Source: Mesostigma viride (Eukaryota; Streptophyta; Mesostigmatophyceae; Mesostigmatales; Mesostigmataceae). From it: a stretch of DNA of 64,000 nucleotides. Numbering within the stretch: the stretch's first letter is position 1; each line of letters begins with the position of its first letter. Shown here piece by piece: positions 23,150 to 34,601 of this stretch. Location of the stretch: contig RPFO01000079.1 of the NCBI GenBank assembly GCA_009746045.1, positions 5,918,733 to 5,982,732 of the forward strand. Direction: 5' to 3'. Position numbers and translations under genes: made by a program. A model generated the notes under the pieces. The model was not told the DNA's origin, did not search any database, and worked only from the letters and a program-made list of their open reading frames with translations.

Positions 23150-25112
23150 ACGTGATCATGTGGACCCCTAGCTTTGCACTGCGGTTTGATACTCAGCCAA
23201 CCTTTCTTTGGGAAAGAACCAACCTGTTCCCTTCTTCCCTGGCAGGATGCTGCCAGGCTAAGGCCGGGCATGTAGGTCTGTCGCATAGTCGGCAACCATT
23301 CTGAAATGCTGCGGCCGGGAGGTCTGACACTGATTCACCACTTGTCATGTCTGGCCGATTGGCTTGGCACGTTACACTGCCAACCCGTTCTGCCTACTGT
23401 TAATTGCTCAGTGCCGACCACACCCCCGTTTCCTTATTATAGCCGTGGCAGCCTCTGCTCGATGTTGTGATTGGCCGTGAGGTCGACGATCCTTCGTGTG
23501 GCATGCACAATGGCTTGCCGCAACTTAGGTATTGCTGCTAATGCCTATATACTAATATCGCATTGCCACATTTGTCTGATTGACTAATCCCTAGTGTGTC
23601 GCGTGGGCGCGACAAATCTGTCGACATCTTAGTACTACTGTCTCCAGATCCATATAGGGGGGGGAGGAGTCTGACAAGGGTATGATGAAACGACAGCAAG
23701 TGAAGGGCCAATTGGCAATTGAGGTGTCCGAATATAGTACTTGACAGATGTGTCTGGTACTTACTAGTCGTCTTTTCCTTTTTCCTGCACGGCTGCTGGC
23801 CAGCGATGGCTGCCCTCAGCAGTTGGCATAATTCCAGAGGCTACTATAGGTGGAGCCTTGTTGTATTGTTGTTCTAACTTGACACTAGTGGTCTTGTTAT
23901 GTCTTGTTGCGTACCTTCTTTCTCTTGGGGCTGGCTTCTTGCCACCCCGAGAATCAGCCTGACTTTTGTTTGTACATGCCATGCTTCTGCGCGACCACAA
24001 GCGCAACCAACCCATCATTTGCACACAATTTTGCAGGTTTGAGTGGCGCCCATCATGCACTCTCCTCCGTCGCTGAACGCTGTTTTCCCCGTTGCCGAAC
24101 AAGGGATCGACGCTACATCAAGTAATCAATTCAGCGGTGCACGGTCTGACTGCACCATCAACATGCGGTTATTCTCCGATATGACCGAGCTGCACGCTAT
24201 CAACACAGCCACCGGTTCACGTACGGCTTCTCCTGATTCAGTCGACAATTCAGACGACAACAACCCCAAGCAACTTTGATACGTATCGTCACGATTTCAG
24301 CATAAACGTCAAGTAACTGATCAAGCTAGTCTGGCGCATGGCCAGACATCCCAGCAATGGCCAGGAATACCTGCCTCACAGTCGCTGGCATCACAATGGA
24401 TGTCTTCAATCCACCAAATGGACCGGCACGATCAACAGCTATTATAGGCTTGCCGGATCCACCTGTCACCCTCTATGAATGTTGAGCGGATATAAGCTGC
24501 TCTCAAGAAACGGGTATAGGATTGTTCATGAAACTGGTGTAACCCAGGGCGGATGCCTGAAATCATATAGGCTGAAGCTTAAGGCCTGGCGGGACCAGCT
24601 CATGAACGCTCCTATAACCCTGTGTTCCATGCATCTTAGGGCTCTAGGCCCGACCGAGGGCTTCCTCGGTAGTATAGGAGGGCCTTACGCCCGCCCGGGT
24701 TTTTCGGCCCGGTAGATAGTTAGGGACCAAGGTCTTAGAGCTGGACACTTGGGCGACCTAAGGAAACAAATCCTGCCGGGGCAGGTCTATCCGTGGGGAG
24801 AGTCCCTATTCGAGCGCGGCCCCCCTCCGATCGCTAGTGCCCAGGATCGTGCCCCCCGATCGCTGTGGCTAGGATCGTGCGCGCCGCCGTCCGATCGTGC
24901 CCCCGATCGTGCGCGCCGCCGTCCGATCGTGCCCCCGATCGTGCGCGCCCGCCTCGAACCACTATATAGGGTGGGCTCCAGCGGATACCCGGCTTGATGC
25001 GTGACTAAGGGAAGCCTAGGGAGAAGGCAACGAGGCCAAGGTCTGGATGAGCGCATGAGCCAAACTATTTGTTGAACCCTTCGCTTGAAGGGTCGAGTGG
25101 GCTCCCTTCCCC
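23150..25112 (+). other. Element D 3' noncoding region
   Basis: No pol domain. At 23345-23374 there is a copy of the D LTR end (GGCTTGGCACGTTACACTG), and near 23655 a purine run GGGGGGGGAGGAGTC like the real polypurine tract, which suggests remnants of a related element. Two copies of a roughly 32-bp GATCGTGCGCGCCGCCGTCC-type repeat lie at 24880-24945. ORFs at 23764-24102 (minus), 24479-24715 and 24749-24997 (plus) are unrecognised and doubtful. Confidence 0.4.
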
Positions 25113-25128
25113 GATAGGGGGGGAGGAG
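25113..25128 (+). other. Polypurine tract of element D
   Basis: GATAGGGGGGGAGGAG immediately before the 3' LTR start TGTAGCG. Element H has the matching GGGGGGAGGAG before TGTTGCG. Confidence 0.75.
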
Positions 25129-25320
25129 TGTAGCGTGCCGACTAGGGTCGAGCCTAGCGAGCACGAGGAGGTTTGGCAAAAGAAATATGGTACAAAAAGA
25201 TACGTGTAAAAGAGATAGATACCTACTAGGGTGGTTTGAAGTCCATACCTTCCGGCACATCTCTGCATGTGTATACGAGGGTGCCGACAGTCGATATCTA
25301 GAGTAATATTGGTGACATTG
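25129..25320 (+). repeat. Element D 3' LTR, first part
   Basis: Matches 10730-10917. Interrupted by element C after CATTG (25316-25320). Confidence 0.88.
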
Positions 25321-25921
25321 TGTTATATTGTGGGCTCGCAGTCACATAAAGTATTGGAATTTGGTTATGCTCGGAATTGGCTAAGTCCGGAGGTCAGCCG
25401 GCAGCGCCGCGTTGAGGTTTATTTGCTGGGCCGGCGGTCAGTGGGAATTTATGTGTACGGTCAGGCAACGGGTCGTAGGTTCTGGCTGTGGGCTATTTTG
25501 GGTTCTGGCCATTACCGTTCGTTCCGTGGGCAACCTTGGTTCCGTACCGTTTGTCCAGGCAAGCAGTGGGGAGGATCTCGGTTGCGGTGCGTTATGTTGT
25601 GGAGTGTCGTTTGGGAATTATGTTGGTGTATTTCGGTTGGTTTGTACTTGGGTACGTTCTCAGGCCCACGCCGTTGCTCAGCGTTGGGTGAAGCCACAGA
25701 GCTACTCGCAGTGATGACCTACAGCGGAGCATTGAGTCAAAGCTGTTTGGCGGCGTGAAAGGCCGACACGCAGGAGAAAGCTTTGAATCACGTTGCAGCA
25801 AATGCTGTCAATGGCCGACGTTGTCGACATGTCCGGGGCTGGGCGCTGAGCGAGTAATCTATTTTGTTACGTCTTTTTATTATTCGGAAATACAATACAC
25901 TTAAAGAATTTTATTTTAACA
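25321..25921 (+). repeat. Element C 5' LTR
   Basis: 601 bp, TGTTATATTG...TTTTAACA, nearly identical to 31638-32240. Confidence 0.93.
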
Positions 25922-25958
25922 TGTACTAGGTTGGGGCCGTAATTTTACAGCATAAAAC

Positions 25959-27188
25959 ATGGCAGCGTCAGCTGGGAGAAAACGGAAAGCAATTCATAGT
26001 GATCCGTCGACATGGGCCGCTGACCTACGAGCTGAAAAGGATCTGTTAGAACTATTTCGAAAGCGTGTAGGAACCCTTGCTAGCGACGCACCCACGCTCG
26101 TAGTGCGTGACTATATAGAGAGAATAGAGGCTTTTCTGAAGGACCATGGTGAGAAGATCAGCAGTGTTTATTCGCTTTTCCGAGATGCCGGTTTGCTGAG
26201 CTGCGACAATTTCATTCTCGCATTTACTCTTCGAGCATGCAAGGATGAGAAGGTAAAACGGCGTCACATCCCAGGTAAGCTGCGTGAGGCGTTGTTGGAG
26301 TCGAAGGAGGGCACGACCTCTAGGCTATGCAGCATTTACACCTGGGTGCCACAACGGCCTTACTCACTCGATTTACTCAGCCTTCGCAATTTGCGGAATG
26401 AGTCTGTGCTCAATGGACTAGAGGTGTCTGAGACAGCGGTGATAGACCGTTACGTGAGGATGGCCAAGGACCTGAATTTCCAGACTGTGATGGGAGCCCT
26501 GCGTGCAGGCCAAGCCAAGGATGACCTTACCAAGGCAATAGAGATCATTACCGGCCTGGTAGAAGGGGAGGAGAGGGACATGATTGCACAGCTGAGAGCC
26601 CAGGGCAAGCTGACCGAGTCTGGGTTGATGGCCCCTGCCCCTCCCCCAGCCGCTCCCAATTCTGTGCCCCTCCCTGCACCCTCTGTGCCAAGCACTGTTA
26701 CCTCTGCCAAGCCACAGGATGCAACGGGCAAGGTTGCCGGTGTCAACAACAGCAAGCCTGCTGGAGTAGGCAACGGTGGCAAGCAGCGTGGTGGAGGCCG
26801 TGCCCGTGGTGGCGGGCGCGGTGGCAGACGTGGGCTGTGGCAGGGCAGGCCATTGGTGCAGCAGCAGAGACAGCAGCAGCATTATGCCCCAGCACAGCAG
26901 GCAATACAGCCGCATTATGCTTCACAGCCGCCGCAGCCGCAGCAGCAGTTTGCACAGCAGCAGCAACAGCGGCAGCCACAGAGGCAGGAGTCTGGTGCAT
27001 GCTTCATATGCGGGAGAAAGGGTCACCTGGCACGCACATGCTACAATAGGCACGCTGACAGCATGCCAGCTCGCAGCAATAGCAATGCACAGGGCCCTGC
27101 CGTGTGTAACCGCTGCAAGCAGCCAGGACACTTTGCACGTGACACGCACCTGTGCCCGGCGGCCCAGAGTGGGGGCCGTAGGCAGTGA
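25959..27188 (+). CDS. gag: Element C Gag
   Basis: 409 codons from an ATG 38 nt after the LTR. It has a basic N-terminus, a helical capsid-like region (about 20-215), a proline-rich linker, an RG-rich box, a Q-rich stretch and two C-terminal zinc knuckles. The first is CFICGRKGHLARTC (CX2CX4HX4C). The second, CNRCKQPGHFARDTHLC, has seven residues between H and the last C rather than four. It ends TGA followed in frame by CTA and pol. There is no separate leader ORF, unlike A, B and G. Confidence 0.92.
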   Translation: MAASAGRKRKAIHSDPSTWAADLRAEKDLLELFRKRVGTLASDAPTLVVRDYIERIEAFLKDHGEKISSVYSLFRDAGLLSCDNFILAFTLRACKDEKVKRRHIPGKLREALLESKEGTTSRLCSIYTWVPQRPYSLDLLSLRNLRNESVLNGLEVSETAVIDRYVRMAKDLNFQTVMGALRAGQAKDDLTKAIEIITGLVEGEERDMIAQLRAQGKLTESGLMAPAPPPAAPNSVPLPAPSVPSTVTSAKPQDATGKVAGVNNSKPAGVGNGGKQRGGGRARGGGRGGRRGLWQGRPLVQQQRQQQHYAPAQQAIQPHYASQPPQPQQQFAQQQQQRQPQRQESGACFICGRKGHLARTCYNRHADSMPARSNSNAQGPAVCNRCKQPGHFARDTHLCPAAQSGGRRQ

Positions 27189-27191
27189 CTA
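27186..27191 (+). promoter_or_regulatory. Candidate UGA-CUA readthrough signal, element C
   Basis: The gag stop TGA is followed by CTA, the best-known eukaryotic readthrough context, and 12 in-frame sense codons lead to the annotated pol start at 27225. The same bases occur in element E. Confidence 0.65.
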
Positions 27192-30100
27192 GGGTCCGGT
27201 GGTGAGGGTGAGGCAGCTGGTGATGTGCCAAATATGCGAGCTAGTGCGGGGCAGCACGGCTCGACCCCCCAGGCTAGCTCACCCCGCCTGGGTGCTCGCG
27301 TGGCAGCGCTAGATGAGAGCGCTGGTGAGGAGGGGGACCATGCAGAGCAGGGGGCAGTTGCAGTAGGGGATGAAGCACTGTCTCAGGGAACGAGGGAGAA
27401 GGGGGTTGGAGGAGGTACTGCAGGTGTACACACTGCAGTTCTGGACGGGCCACCGGTACGAAGGTCCTCCCCACACCCGGGACCTCAGGCACAACAGTCT
27501 CAATGTCCATTGGAGGCAGGTGGTACACTCAGTGTACTTAACATGGCAATGAGGTTACACACACGGTTGGGTCATGGCCACGCTGCAGAGCATTGGGCAG
27601 CATCACTGGGGTTTTCGGAGCTGGTGGCGACGTGCAGAGAGGTCTGGCAGAGGTGTAAGCATTGTCAGCGCAATGTGCCTAAGCCGCACAAGTTTCATGC
27701 ACGTAGACCGGTGCTAGAGAGGGGCCCGGTGCAAGTGGATGTGCTCAAGTACGATGACAGGGAGTATGTGCTAGCGGTGGGGCGGTTCTCCAGGTTCAAG
27801 GCACTAGAGGTGTTGCCACGCAAGCACAAGGAAGAGCTGCTCACCAGCCTGCGCTTGGTAAAGGCCAAGTTTGCCGTGGTGTCAACTTTAGAGTGTGACC
27901 AGCAGTTCGAGTGTTGCATGAAGGAGCCGGGGTTTGAGCAGATTGTGGTGGCGGGTGCGGCAGATCACGAACATCAAGGGTTAGTGGAGAGACATATCAG
28001 GACCTCCAAGTTTGTGATGAGTGCTATGGCCAGGATGCGCTCGCTGTCGTACCGCGATCAGGCTCTGTTGTGCAGGCAGATAGAGGAGCACATGAATCAC
28101 AGGGTGATGGTCAGGGTACATGTGGATGGTGAGGAGGTAGCCGTCACGCCCCATGGGTTGGAGATGGGCCTGCTCCCGCTGGAGGCGGTAGAAGCATACC
28201 GTGATTGGCTGTGTGACCGGTACCTCAGGCTGGTGGACATGGACCTGCGCAGGGGTGATGTGTACGTGCCTAGCGAGGGAGCAAGGGTGTGGGCGTACCG
28301 GGAGGGAAGTGCTTTGGAACAGGGTTTGTGGGAGGGCCCTGTTGTGGTCAAGTCAGTGGACGGTGACCACATGTTGGCGAAGGTTGGGCGTGAGGACCGC
28401 CGCTTCGACCGACTACTGGCGTGGAAACACTTGCGGCCGTACTACGAGGGGCTAGGTGCGCCAGCAGACCTGCCCCATGAGGAAGGTGCGATGGGCTCCA
28501 GCGCGCAGGCTGGAGGTGAGGCGGGGGACCCAGGGACGGCCGCAAGGGGGGTGAGAGAGGAGACGGGGCCTGATCAGCCTGCGCCCTCTCTTCCGTCGGA
28601 TGGTGGGTTGCCACTGTCCAATGGCGGTCCAGCCAGTGTGGGACCAGGCGGGCTGGGGGTTGCCCCTTCCGCTGATGGTCAGGAGGTGCAGCGCGCGACA
28701 ATGTTTGCCCGTGTCATTGAGCGGCTGCAGGAAGCCCGGCGGGCAATCGCGGAACGCGAGCAGCCGGGGGGCACGTTACCACGGGCCGGCGGGGCGGGCA
28801 GGCCGTCGGCTGTAGGTGGGGCGCCTCAGGCCGGCGAGGGAGCCGTAGGAGGGCCACCACAGTCCAGCGAGGCCAATGCAGGGCCAGCCGCAGGTGGAGA
28901 GGCACAGGCCGGCGATGCTGGCGCATCGACCGCAGGTGCGGGGCTACAAGCCGATGGCGCTGATGGGTCGGCTAGCACCCGGCGCGAGTCACTGAGTGGC
29001 GGTGATGGCTCCGAGGGCGGCGGCGACGTCGCAATGGAGGCTGGTAATGAGGTAGCCTCGGTGTCTAAGCTAGTGGATTTTCAGCAGGACGGGCTGGCTG
29101 GGTGTCGGTTGGAGGTGGATACTAATGCGGTGGTGTGCTTGCTAGGTGAAGGGGTAGCTAGGCACTTCCCGCTACAACCGTCCAAGTGGAACTTTGTGGA
29201 GGACTTTTCTGGGGTGGTGCGCATGCCGGTAGTGGGCGAGGTGATGCTGACCATTCTTGGGCGTGACACTCCTTTCTGCGTGCTTGAGGGCTATGATGGG
29301 CCGGCGATTCTGGGGCTGCCATTTCTTAATCACCCTGATGTTGTGATCCAGAGCTCTAGTTTGACCAGGGAGGGCCATGGGTCGATAGAGTTGGAATCGT
29401 ACAAGGCAGTGCAACCTCTCAGTCTCGTCTCAAGCACCGTGGCTAGGCTAGCAGCACTGACAGGGACAGAGGGTGTGGCGTGGGGAAAGGATCTCCCGCC
29501 AGCGGTAGACCTGGTCATGCCTGCGTTGTTGCATCCATCCAGCATCGGTATTACCAAGCGGGACATCGCTGCACATTCTCCGATTGGCTATGAGAGGCTG
29601 GTACTAGAGATGTCGACGCAGAGTGGTTTCTCCAGCTGGTGGTGCGCGTTTCACAGGGCGCTGGAGGAGTGGCAGGGGTATGGTGTGTATGAACCAATGG
29701 ACAGTGTGCCCAAGGGGGCCAAGGTACTTCCTCTCAAGATGGTGTTGTCTCACAAGGTAAAGGCTGGGGTGGAGGTATGCTATGTGAGGCCGGTGTCGCA
29801 GGAGTTTTCGGGAACCAGTGAGCTGGCCAAGGAGAGCTGTACACCCCAGGCCTGGCGTGGGATAGCTTCAGGATTATCACCATGCTGTATCTCGGTTTCC
29901 TGGATGAGGGCAGAGACTATGGGTGTGCGTCTATTGATGTCAAGCGTGCTTTCCCTAACTCTAGCGAGGAGGTGGCGCGTGAGGTGTGGGAAGGCACGTC
30001 ACCCCTGGTGGTCCAGACACCCTCGTTTTGGATGGAGGAAGTGAGGGCAGAATTCATGGGCTTGTTGAAGGCCATAGAGGGACTGCAGAGTGCCTCGATT

Positions 30101-31150
30101 GTGTGGCGTATCACTTTGATGCGTGCTCTGTTTGAGCTGATGACATTCGAGGTATCCCCGTACGACCCTTCGTTGTTTGTGGCACAGACTCCCTCAGGTC
30201 CCTTGTTTGTACAATTGCATGGGGATGACCTGCGAGTGGTAGCACCCCGTGCTGTTCTGCATCAGTTCTATGCAGATCTCGCTAAGCGTTTCCCTGTGGG
30301 CGAGCTGCAGGTGGTGGACCAGCAGACTCCGCGTGTCTTCTGCGGTGTAGTGCAGACCCTGCGAGTGACGTCTGGTAGGCATCAGATGCACCTGGGTATT
30401 CCTGACAAGTATCGGGAGGAGCTGATGGGCTCGGTGGATGAGCTGTGTGCTAAGGGCCTGTGGAGCCGCCTGCGTGGCAAGCTAGGCTGGATGGCGGCAG
30501 TGTGTGCGCCCGATCTGGTGGTGCTGAGTAGGACGGTAGATGACGTGTTGTCGCAAGTCCATCCGTCGGTTGTGAGGCAGTATGTGGCCGAGAGCCAAGG
30601 TGTGGTGCTTTCTGGCCTGTCGGTCTCTCAGCCCGCTGTTCTTCACTGCTTTGCAGATACGTCGGGTGAGGGCAGGGAACTGACCAAGCTGAGGGCACGG
30701 ATGGGTGGTCTGTTTGTGCTCTGTAACCCAGGGGGTCGGGGATCGCTGTGTGGGTGGTATTCGAGACTGTGCAGGCGTGTGGCAGTTGGCTCTGACACTA
30801 ACGAGTGCCGTGGTGTGTGTGAGTGTATCAAGGCTTCGCTGTACCTCGAGCAGTTCTTGCGCTGGATGGGCAAGTGGATGGGTGTCCGTTTGGTGCTGAC
30901 GACAACTGTGCATACGGATAGCCAGCCGCTTGTGAGCTTTATCCTTAACAGCTTGTCCAGGACGCGTGACCTCGATTTCCTGCTGTTGAAGGAGCTGTCT
31001 TACGCGGTGAGCGTTCTCCATCTGCCGGGGAGGCTGAACCCGGCGGACGCGGTGACCAAGCTGTTTGCAGCAGCGCGAGAGCAGTATCGCATCTTGCGGA
31101 TGGTGATGGCAGGTTCTCTTGGGGATCTGCGGGAGTTGTTGGTTGTTTGA
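27192..31150 (+). pseudogene. pol: Element C Pol, single-base frameshift
   Basis: Open from the gag stop to about 29833 and again, in another frame, from about 29840 to 31150. Against element E one G is missing at about 29832-29834, inside the reverse transcriptase. Domains as in E: integrase, a long G/A/P-rich linker, DTN protease-like domain, reverse transcriptase (HGDD at 30218-30229) and RNase H (ending NPADAVTKL). Without that base the frame would be complete, so this copy is a very recent loss or a sequence error. Confidence 0.9.
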
Positions 31151-31637
31151 GCTTGGACCCTGTGGAATTTTAGCCTGTGGCCAATTTGAGAACGTTGTTT
31201 GGGCCGGGGGTGATCCTTATGCCTGCCCTATACTGATGGTGACCCGGCACGGTTGGATAATTTGCTCCATAATTGATTTGGTGGGGGAGTGTCCTTGGTT
31301 GAGGACTGGTGCGGTTGGAACGGGTTTGTAATGTGTATGGGTCGTGTGGGTGTGCCGGGGTCAAGGGTGGTCGTTTAGATCAGTCTTGTATTCTCGCTTG
31401 CTTACATGACTTACTTCAGACACTGGCAGTATGTGCAAGGCGTGAATGGGCGCCAAGTTAGAGGGGTTGGAGCTCCCCTAGTACATAGCGTCTTGTGCGT
31501 ACTGTCTCCGAGAGTGTTTGTGAGTAACCCTTGGGTGGTGGTGGATATTGTGAGGATTGTTGGCATGTATGTCGACTGTGGGTTGTGGTTAAGTGGCCGA
31601 GTGGTGGATGTGACTGCTCGAAAGAAAAAAGGGCTGG
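31151..31637 (+). other. Element C 3' untranslated region and polypurine tract
   Basis: No supported ORF. GAAAGAAAAAAGGGCTGG (31620-31637) directly precedes the LTR and is the polypurine tract. Confidence 0.7.
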
Positions 31638-32240
31638 TGTTATATTGTGGGCTCGCAGTCACATAAAGTATTGGAATTTGGTTATGCTCGGAATTGGCTA
31701 AGTCCGGAGGTCAGCCGGCAGCGCCGCGTTGAGGTTTATTTGCTGGGCCGGCGGTCAGTGGGAATTTATGTGTACGGTCAGGCAACGGGTCGTAGGTTCT
31801 GGCTGTGGGCTATTTTGGGTTCTGGCCATTACCGTTCGTTCCGTGGGCAACCTTGGTTCCGTACCGTTTGTCCAGGCAAGCAGTGGGGAGGATCTCGGTT
31901 GCGGTGCGTTATGTTGTGGAGTGTCGTTTGGGAATTATGTTGGTGTGTTTCGGTTGGTTTGTACTTGGGTACGTTCTCAGGCCCACGCCGTTGCTCAGCG
32001 TTGGGTGAAGCCACAGAGCTACTCGCAGTGATGACCTACAGCGGAGCATTGAGTCAAAGCTGTTTGGCGGCGTGAAAGGCCGACACGCAGGAGAAAGCTT
32101 TGAATCACGTTGCAGCAAAATGCTGTCAATGGCCGACGTTGTCGACATGTCCGGGGCTGGGCGCTGAGCGAGTAATCTATTTTGTTACGTCTTTTTTATT
32201 ATTCGGAAATACAATACACTTAAAGAATTTTATTTTAACA
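31638..32240 (+). repeat. Element C 3' LTR
   Basis: 603 bp. Differs from the 5' copy by about one substitution and two single-base indels. Confidence 0.93.
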
Positions 32241-32767
32241 CATTGGGATATATATCGATGGATGTGTGTCCGATGGCATAACGTAACGATGGTTACCACG
32301 GACATGGTTAGAGGTCGATCAGCCCTATGTTCGACCCGTAGTTCGGCACACTACAATGAACTTCAGGCCGTAACTTAGTGACGGGTGAATTTGGGCCACA
32401 CGAGTGGATCAGCCAGCTGGTGCCGAGTGCCGACCTAGTGGCACTGCTTGGCATAAAGGCGTGCAAGGACGATGGACAAGACAGTCGTTCGTCAATCCGC
32501 CGACTCACCCACCTCAGTTAATCTGAGCTACGAATCTATTCCTTGTAATACAATCGTGTTCGACACACAACCTTGTACAACTGCAATTGCAAGAATACAA
32601 GAAGGTAATTATTATAATGCTTCTGGGCCTACGCTGTGATGACAGCAAGTAGCCCTTAGAATAGTGATCACCCTTTCTACTCAGGCAGGCAACAAACCGG
32701 GACGATAGTCCCGTAGATAGAAACGATCTTTCCCAACGTGTCTGGCCGATTGGCTTGGCACGTTACA
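32241..32767 (+). repeat. Element D 3' LTR, second part
   Basis: Resumes at the duplicated CATTG. It contains the uninterrupted B target AGAAT at 32592 and ends GGCACGTTACA before the D duplication AGCTG. Confidence 0.9.
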
Positions 32768-32772
32768 AGCTG

Positions 32773-33333
32773 CACATGAGGGCGATGCGGTGGTTGAGCT
32801 CTGGCCTGGCATGCAAGGAACCTCTCCAGGTCGTCGGCGGGGATGGGCCCTACGGCCCCATGGAGCTTGCGTTCCTGTGATAAGAAACGCACTATGTAGG
32901 CGCATTCGTCTTTGGTCAGTTCCAGCCAGTGGGTGAAAGAAAAGCTTTCGTAATCTGGTAGGTACATTCGCCATTTGACAATCAAAAGCCCTCGATTATA
33001 ACCCTGATTTTAGTTATAAACGATAACACAACCATATACGGTTAACGGAACACGCTAGGAGGCTAGAACGTACCAGGTCGGAAGAGCAGATTACCTTTCC
33101 TGCGGGAGCCAGCACGCCCAATTCATGGACGTAGCCTCGAGCCTTTCCTGGCTGCCAGTTCTAGCAAATCTGGTTGGGAACAACGTCAAAGGTTTATCCA
33201 TGCGCAAATACCTCGAAAATCTCCGCCTAGCAACATGCAGCACTCGCACTGTCACCGCCTGGCCGTTAACATGAATTGCTGCGCCGACCAGCACGTCCCC
33301 GATGACCCATCTACGCATCTTCAAACGTTCCAT
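32773..33333 (-). other. Possible host gene or LINE 5' fragment cut by element D
   Basis: On the minus strand a frame across 32985-32773 encodes a protein-like stretch (SFTHWLELTKDECAYIVRFL, then ADDLERFLACQAR) that stops at the D junction. A second frame, 33333-33091, encodes about 80 residues ending at GAAAGGTAATC, which contains a possible splice donor. An acceptor-like AG lies near 33010, but I could not join the two in a consistent frame. The continuation beyond D is at 10724, 15 bp before the LINE-like ORF1. No family recognised. Confidence 0.3.
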
Positions 33334-33525
33334 GGCTAGGGATAAAACCTTTTTAGGACTTAAAAAATCATGCCTACAAAATTTGAGTCCATTATGTCAA
33401 GCCATTTTCTCGTACCAGTCAGTTGTGTGCACCGCCATAGCCGTGCGTGTCAATATTTTTCATGCACGTCGGTCCCGTTAGACCATGGTACCCCCCTAAC
33501 TTTGCTCAAGCATATCTCCCTGGCC

Positions 33526-34116
33526 TGTTAAAAATAAAATTCGCCAAGTGTATTGTATTTCTGAATAATAAAAGACGTAATAGAATAGATTACTCGCTCA
33601 GGGCCCAGCCCCGGACATGTCGACAACGTCGACCATTGACAGCATTTGCTGCAACGTGATTCAAAGCTTTCTCCTGCGTGTCGGCCTTTCACGCCGCCAA
33701 ACAGCTTTGACTCAATGCTCCGCTGTAGGTCATCACTGCGAGTAGCTCTGTGGCTTCACCCAACGCTGAGCAACGGCGTGGGCCTGAGAACGTACCCAAG
33801 TACAAACCAACCGAAATACACAAACATTTACACTCCACAACATAACGCACCGCAACCGAGATCATCCCCACTGCCTGGACAAACGGTACGGAACCAAGGT
33901 TGCCCACGGAACCAACGGTAATGGCCAGAACCCAAAATAGCCCACAGCCAGAACCTATGATCGACCCGTTGCCTGACCGTACACATAAATTCCCACTGAC
34001 CGCCGGCCCAGCAAATAAACCTCAGCGCGGCGCTGCCGGCTGACCTCTGGACTTACCCAATTCCGAGCATAACCAAATTCCAATACTTTATGAGACTGCG
34101 AGCCCACAATATAACA
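33526..34116 (-). repeat. Element E 3' LTR
   Basis: Starts TGTTAAAAATAAAATTC on plus and ends ATATAACA. Compared with the C LTRs it carries roughly 15 substitutions and several indels, including a gap of about a dozen bases near 33825. Confidence 0.9.
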
Positions 34117-34601
34117 CCAGCCCCTTTTCTTTCGAGCAGTCATATCCACCACTCGGCCACTTAACCACCACCCACAGTCGACATACATGCCAACAATCCT
34201 CACAATATCCACCACCACCCAAGGGTTACTCACAAACACTCTCGGAGACAGTACGCACAAGACGCTATGTACTAGGGGAGCTCCAACCCCTCTAACTTGG
34301 CGCCCGTTCACGCCTTGCACATACTGCCAGTGTCTGAAGTAAGTCATGTAAGCAAGCGAGAATACAAGACTGATCTAAACGACCACCCTTGACCCCGGCA
34401 CACCCACACGACCCATACACATTACAACCCGTTCCAACCGCACCAGTCCTCAACCAAGGACACTCCCCCACCAAATCAATTATGGAGCAAATTATCCAAC
34501 CGTGCCGGGTCACCATCAGTATAGGGCAGGCATAAGGATCACCCCCGGCCCAAACAACGTTCTCAAATTGGCCACAGGCTAAAATTCCACAGGGTCCAAG
34601 C
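34117..34601 (-). other. Element E polypurine tract and 3' untranslated region
   Basis: Minus-strand GAAAGAAAAGGGGCTGG abuts the LTR. Otherwise noncoding and homologous to 31151-31637. Confidence 0.7.

Larger units (their letters stand above)
25321..32240 (+). mobile_element. Element C: Ty1/copia-like retrotransposon inside the D 3' LTR
   Basis: LTRs 25321-25921 and 31638-32240 begin TGTTAT and end TTAACA. They are flanked by CATTG (25316-25320, 32241-32245). The empty site is intact in the D 5' LTR at about 10914-10918. The LTRs differ at about three positions. Gag is open, and pol has a single one-base deletion relative to its sister element E. The outer end of element H's host LTR and 33526-34116 belong to the same family. 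Confidence 0.93.
10725..32772 (+). mobile_element. Element D: gag-only LTR retrotransposon with three nested insertions
   Basis: Two direct LTRs (10730-19824 and 25129-32767, each interrupted) begin TGTAGCGTGCC and end GGCACGTTACA. The whole is flanked by the 5-bp duplication AGCTG (10725-10729, 32768-32772). After removal of nested elements B and C the LTRs are about 711 and 714 bp and differ by only a few substitutions plus a 4-bp indel. The internal region has a primer site, one gag, no pol and a polypurine tract, so D is non-autonomous. Confidence 0.88.

Noticed and set aside
31406-31666. ORFs in LTRs and 3' untranslated regions of C and E
   Set aside because: Short, overlapping on both strands, and without domain features.
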